A stretch of 64,000 nt of DNA, from assembly GCA_017612805.1 (NCBI GenBank), contig JAGAFD010000007.1, positions 1 through 64,000 of the forward strand, in the 5' to 3' direction. Made by a program: the position numbers and the translations under genes. The stretch comes from Bacilli bacterium (GTDB taxonomy: Bacteria; Bacillota_I; Bacilli_A; RF39; UBA660). The notes beneath the pieces are model-generated. The model was given only the letters and a program-made list of their open reading frames with translations. It ran no database searches and was not told the DNA's origin. Of this stretch, positions 62,945 through 64,000 are shown one piece after another (within the stretch, counting starts at the first letter, position 1; each line of letters starts with the position of its first letter).

Positions 62945-63493
62945 ATGAAGAAGTTATTTGTTATAGCATTAGCAGCATTAATGTTAGTACCTACGGTAGC
63001 TTTAGCTAAAAAGACTACAAAGAAAACTTCTAGTGAAGAAGTAGTTGAGTTTAAAGAAACCGCTAAAGTTTATATGTTTAGAGGTGAAGGATGCCCTCAT
63101 TGCGAAGAAGCTTTAGAATACTTTGATAGCATTAAAGATAAATATGATTTTGAATTAATTACTTATGAAGTATGGTACGACGAAGATAATAAGAAAATTT
63201 TAAATGACGTTGCTGAAGGTTTAGGAAGAGAAGTTGGTGGAGTTCCATTTATCGTAATTGGTAAAACAGCATTCTCTGGATATTCTGAATCTTATAATAA
63301 AGATATTGAAGAAGCTATTAAAACTGAAGGTGTTAATGGTAACGCTAATGAATCTGTTTCTAAATATGCTAATGGTGCTAAAGAAGACGAAAAGAAAAGT
63401 AAAAACTCTGCAATAATTATTATTTCGGTATTAGTTGTTGCTGGTGTAGTTGCTTTAATCGTTTTAGGTAGAAAAACAGCAACTGAAGAATAA
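62945..63493 (+). CDS. Exported, membrane-anchored thioredoxin-fold protein
   Basis: An N-terminal signal peptide (to about ALAKK, residue 22) is followed by a thioredoxin/glutaredoxin-like domain with CxxC as GEGCPHCEEALEYF and the cis-Pro loop VGGVPFIVIG. A linker and one C-terminal membrane segment (about 154-175) with a positive stop-transfer follow. The domain should face outwards and act on protein thiols or disulfides. The 3D-domain protein with several cysteines in this window is one conceivable substrate. GGGAGG precedes the ATG. Confidence 0.85.
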   Translation: MKKLFVIALAALMLVPTVALAKKTTKKTSSEEVVEFKETAKVYMFRGEGCPHCEEALEYFDSIKDKYDFELITYEVWYDEDNKKILNDVAEGLGREVGGVPFIVIGKTAFSGYSESYNKDIEEAIKTEGVNGNANESVSKYANGAKEDEKKSKNSAIIIISVLVVAGVVALIVLGRKTATEE

Positions 63494-63495
63494 TA

Positions 63496-63533
63496 AAAAA
63501 TAAAAACACATGATTTAATGTGTTTTTTTATGT
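63496..63533. terminator. Bidirectional terminator before the right-edge gene
   Basis: AAAAACACAT pairs with ATGTGTTTTT (about 63501-63527) around GATTTA, with A and T runs on both sides, serving two converging genes. Confidence 0.8.
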
Positions 63534-64000
63534 CTAAAATTCAAAATATTTAATAGGATTTAAAGTATTACAATCTGTTCCACGAATATAACCTTTATTA
63601 CCAATAATTTTTAGGAGCGGTTTAATACTCTTTTTATTATAGATGACATCATAACATGCATTAATAGCATTTATTCCATCAGTTAGGGCATTATTATATA
63701 AATCAATCATGGAATCAGTTTTAACAATGGTGTTGTCAGAAGGATATACCCATTTACGATGATTAACATTTAAGAAATTATAAGAAATATTATTTTTGCT
63801 ATATAAGTAATTTCTTAAAGATTTATTCTTTGGTATTGCATAATAAATACCATTTAAGATATTTGGTCTTCTAATAAGATTCATATATCTTCTAGCACAT
63901 TTATATCCATAGAATAAATAAATACCACCATTAAAGTTATACATATTTAAAAATACTTGATTAATACTAGCAATAGTTGCTTTTTTAACTTTTAAAAATG
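63534..64000 (-). CDS. Partial gene, C-terminal part of a zinc-dependent phospholipase C-like protein (tentative)
   Basis: The frame stays open beyond the right window edge: codons upstream of the apparent ATG at 63944 continue without stop to the window end. About 154 C-terminal residues are visible. Segments such as FLNVNHRKWVYPSDN and SMIDLYNNALTDGINAINACYDVI resemble the C-terminal half of Firmicute proteins annotated as zinc-dependent phospholipase C family, but the metal-binding N-terminal part is outside the window. The similarity is from memory and the name is provisional. Confidence 0.45.
   Translation of the reverse strand, partial: FLKVKKATIASINQVFLNMYNFNGGIYLFYGYKCARRYMNLIRRPNILNGIYYAIPKNKSLRNYLYSKNNISYNFLNVNHRKWVYPSDNTIVKTDSMIDLYNNALTDGINAINACYDVIYNKKSIKPLLKIIGNKGYIRGTDCNTLNPIKYFEF

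Noticed and set aside
1-64000. Mycoplasma-type code with TGA as tryptophan
   Set aside because: Trp residues in conserved positions are TGG and several genes (ricT, for example) end in TGA.
1-64000. tRNA or rRNA genes
   Set aside because: No cloverleaf with a TTCGA-type arm or rRNA sequence was noticed on either strand.

Overview
The window is about 26% GC by eye and carries dnaA, dnaN, recF, gyrB, gyrA, rpmH, rnpA and yidC around a recognisable replication origin. It therefore comes from the oriC region of a low-GC Firmicutes/Bacilli-type chromosome. Gene order follows Bacillus subtilis closely (murA-spoIID-spoIIQ; rpiB-mntP-spoIIR-prmC-prfA-rpmE; rpoE-argS-ywiB; noc-rsmG-mnmG-mnmE-khpB-yidC-rnpA-rpmH-dnaA; scr-dnaX-ebfC-recR-bofA; holB-ricT; pth-mfd-spoVT; metG-tatD-rsmA-yabG-veg-spoVG-yabP-yabQ-divIC; truA-rplM-rpsI). 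TGA is used as stop and Trp is TGG, so this is not a code-4 Mollicute. The sporulation genes point to a spore-forming gut-type Bacilli lineage with short proteins. I cannot name a species.

Left arm, 1-28 kb, mostly minus strand and so transcribed away from the origin. It holds secA, hpf, a cold-shock gene, an agr quorum-sensing locus, a sporulation cluster (spoIIQ, spoIID, spoIIR), translation genes (rpmE, prfA, prmC, argS), murA, mntP, RNA polymerase delta, a class A penicillin-binding protein and a noc/parB-family gene. Two things stand out. The agr locus has a 16-codon agrD, far shorter than usual, with a predicted Ser-lactone SFWWF core. A roughly 470-nt structured RNA with a near-consensus promoter sits directly upstream of a small membrane protein resembling OapA, so this pair is probably a short OLE RNA and its partner.

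Origin, 28.0-30.0 kb. DnaA boxes (mostly TTATCAACA) lie on both sides of dnaA, with a DnaA-trio-like element before dnaN. A comK homologue sits between dnaN and recF.

Right arm, 32-64 kb, mostly plus strand. Downstream of gyrA is a 600-bp gene-free block with six perfect parS-like palindromes interleaved with three perfect Noc-binding-site palindromes; a fourth Noc site lies inside dnaX. Then come SRP RNA, tadA, dnaX, repair and translation genes, mfd, spoVT, a T-box-controlled metG, a run of poorly known accessory genes (50-52 kb), late sporulation genes, two eroded ECF-type ATPase genes in front of truA, the L13-S9 operon, and a tail of single-gene units (a GNAT-DUF402 fusion, Nudix, a zincin-like protein, a membrane-anchored thioredoxin-fold protein, and a partial gene at the right edge).

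Many transcription units end in compact hairpins that contain the stop codon of the gene they terminate. Several genes use TTG starts (hpf, csp, dnaA, comK).
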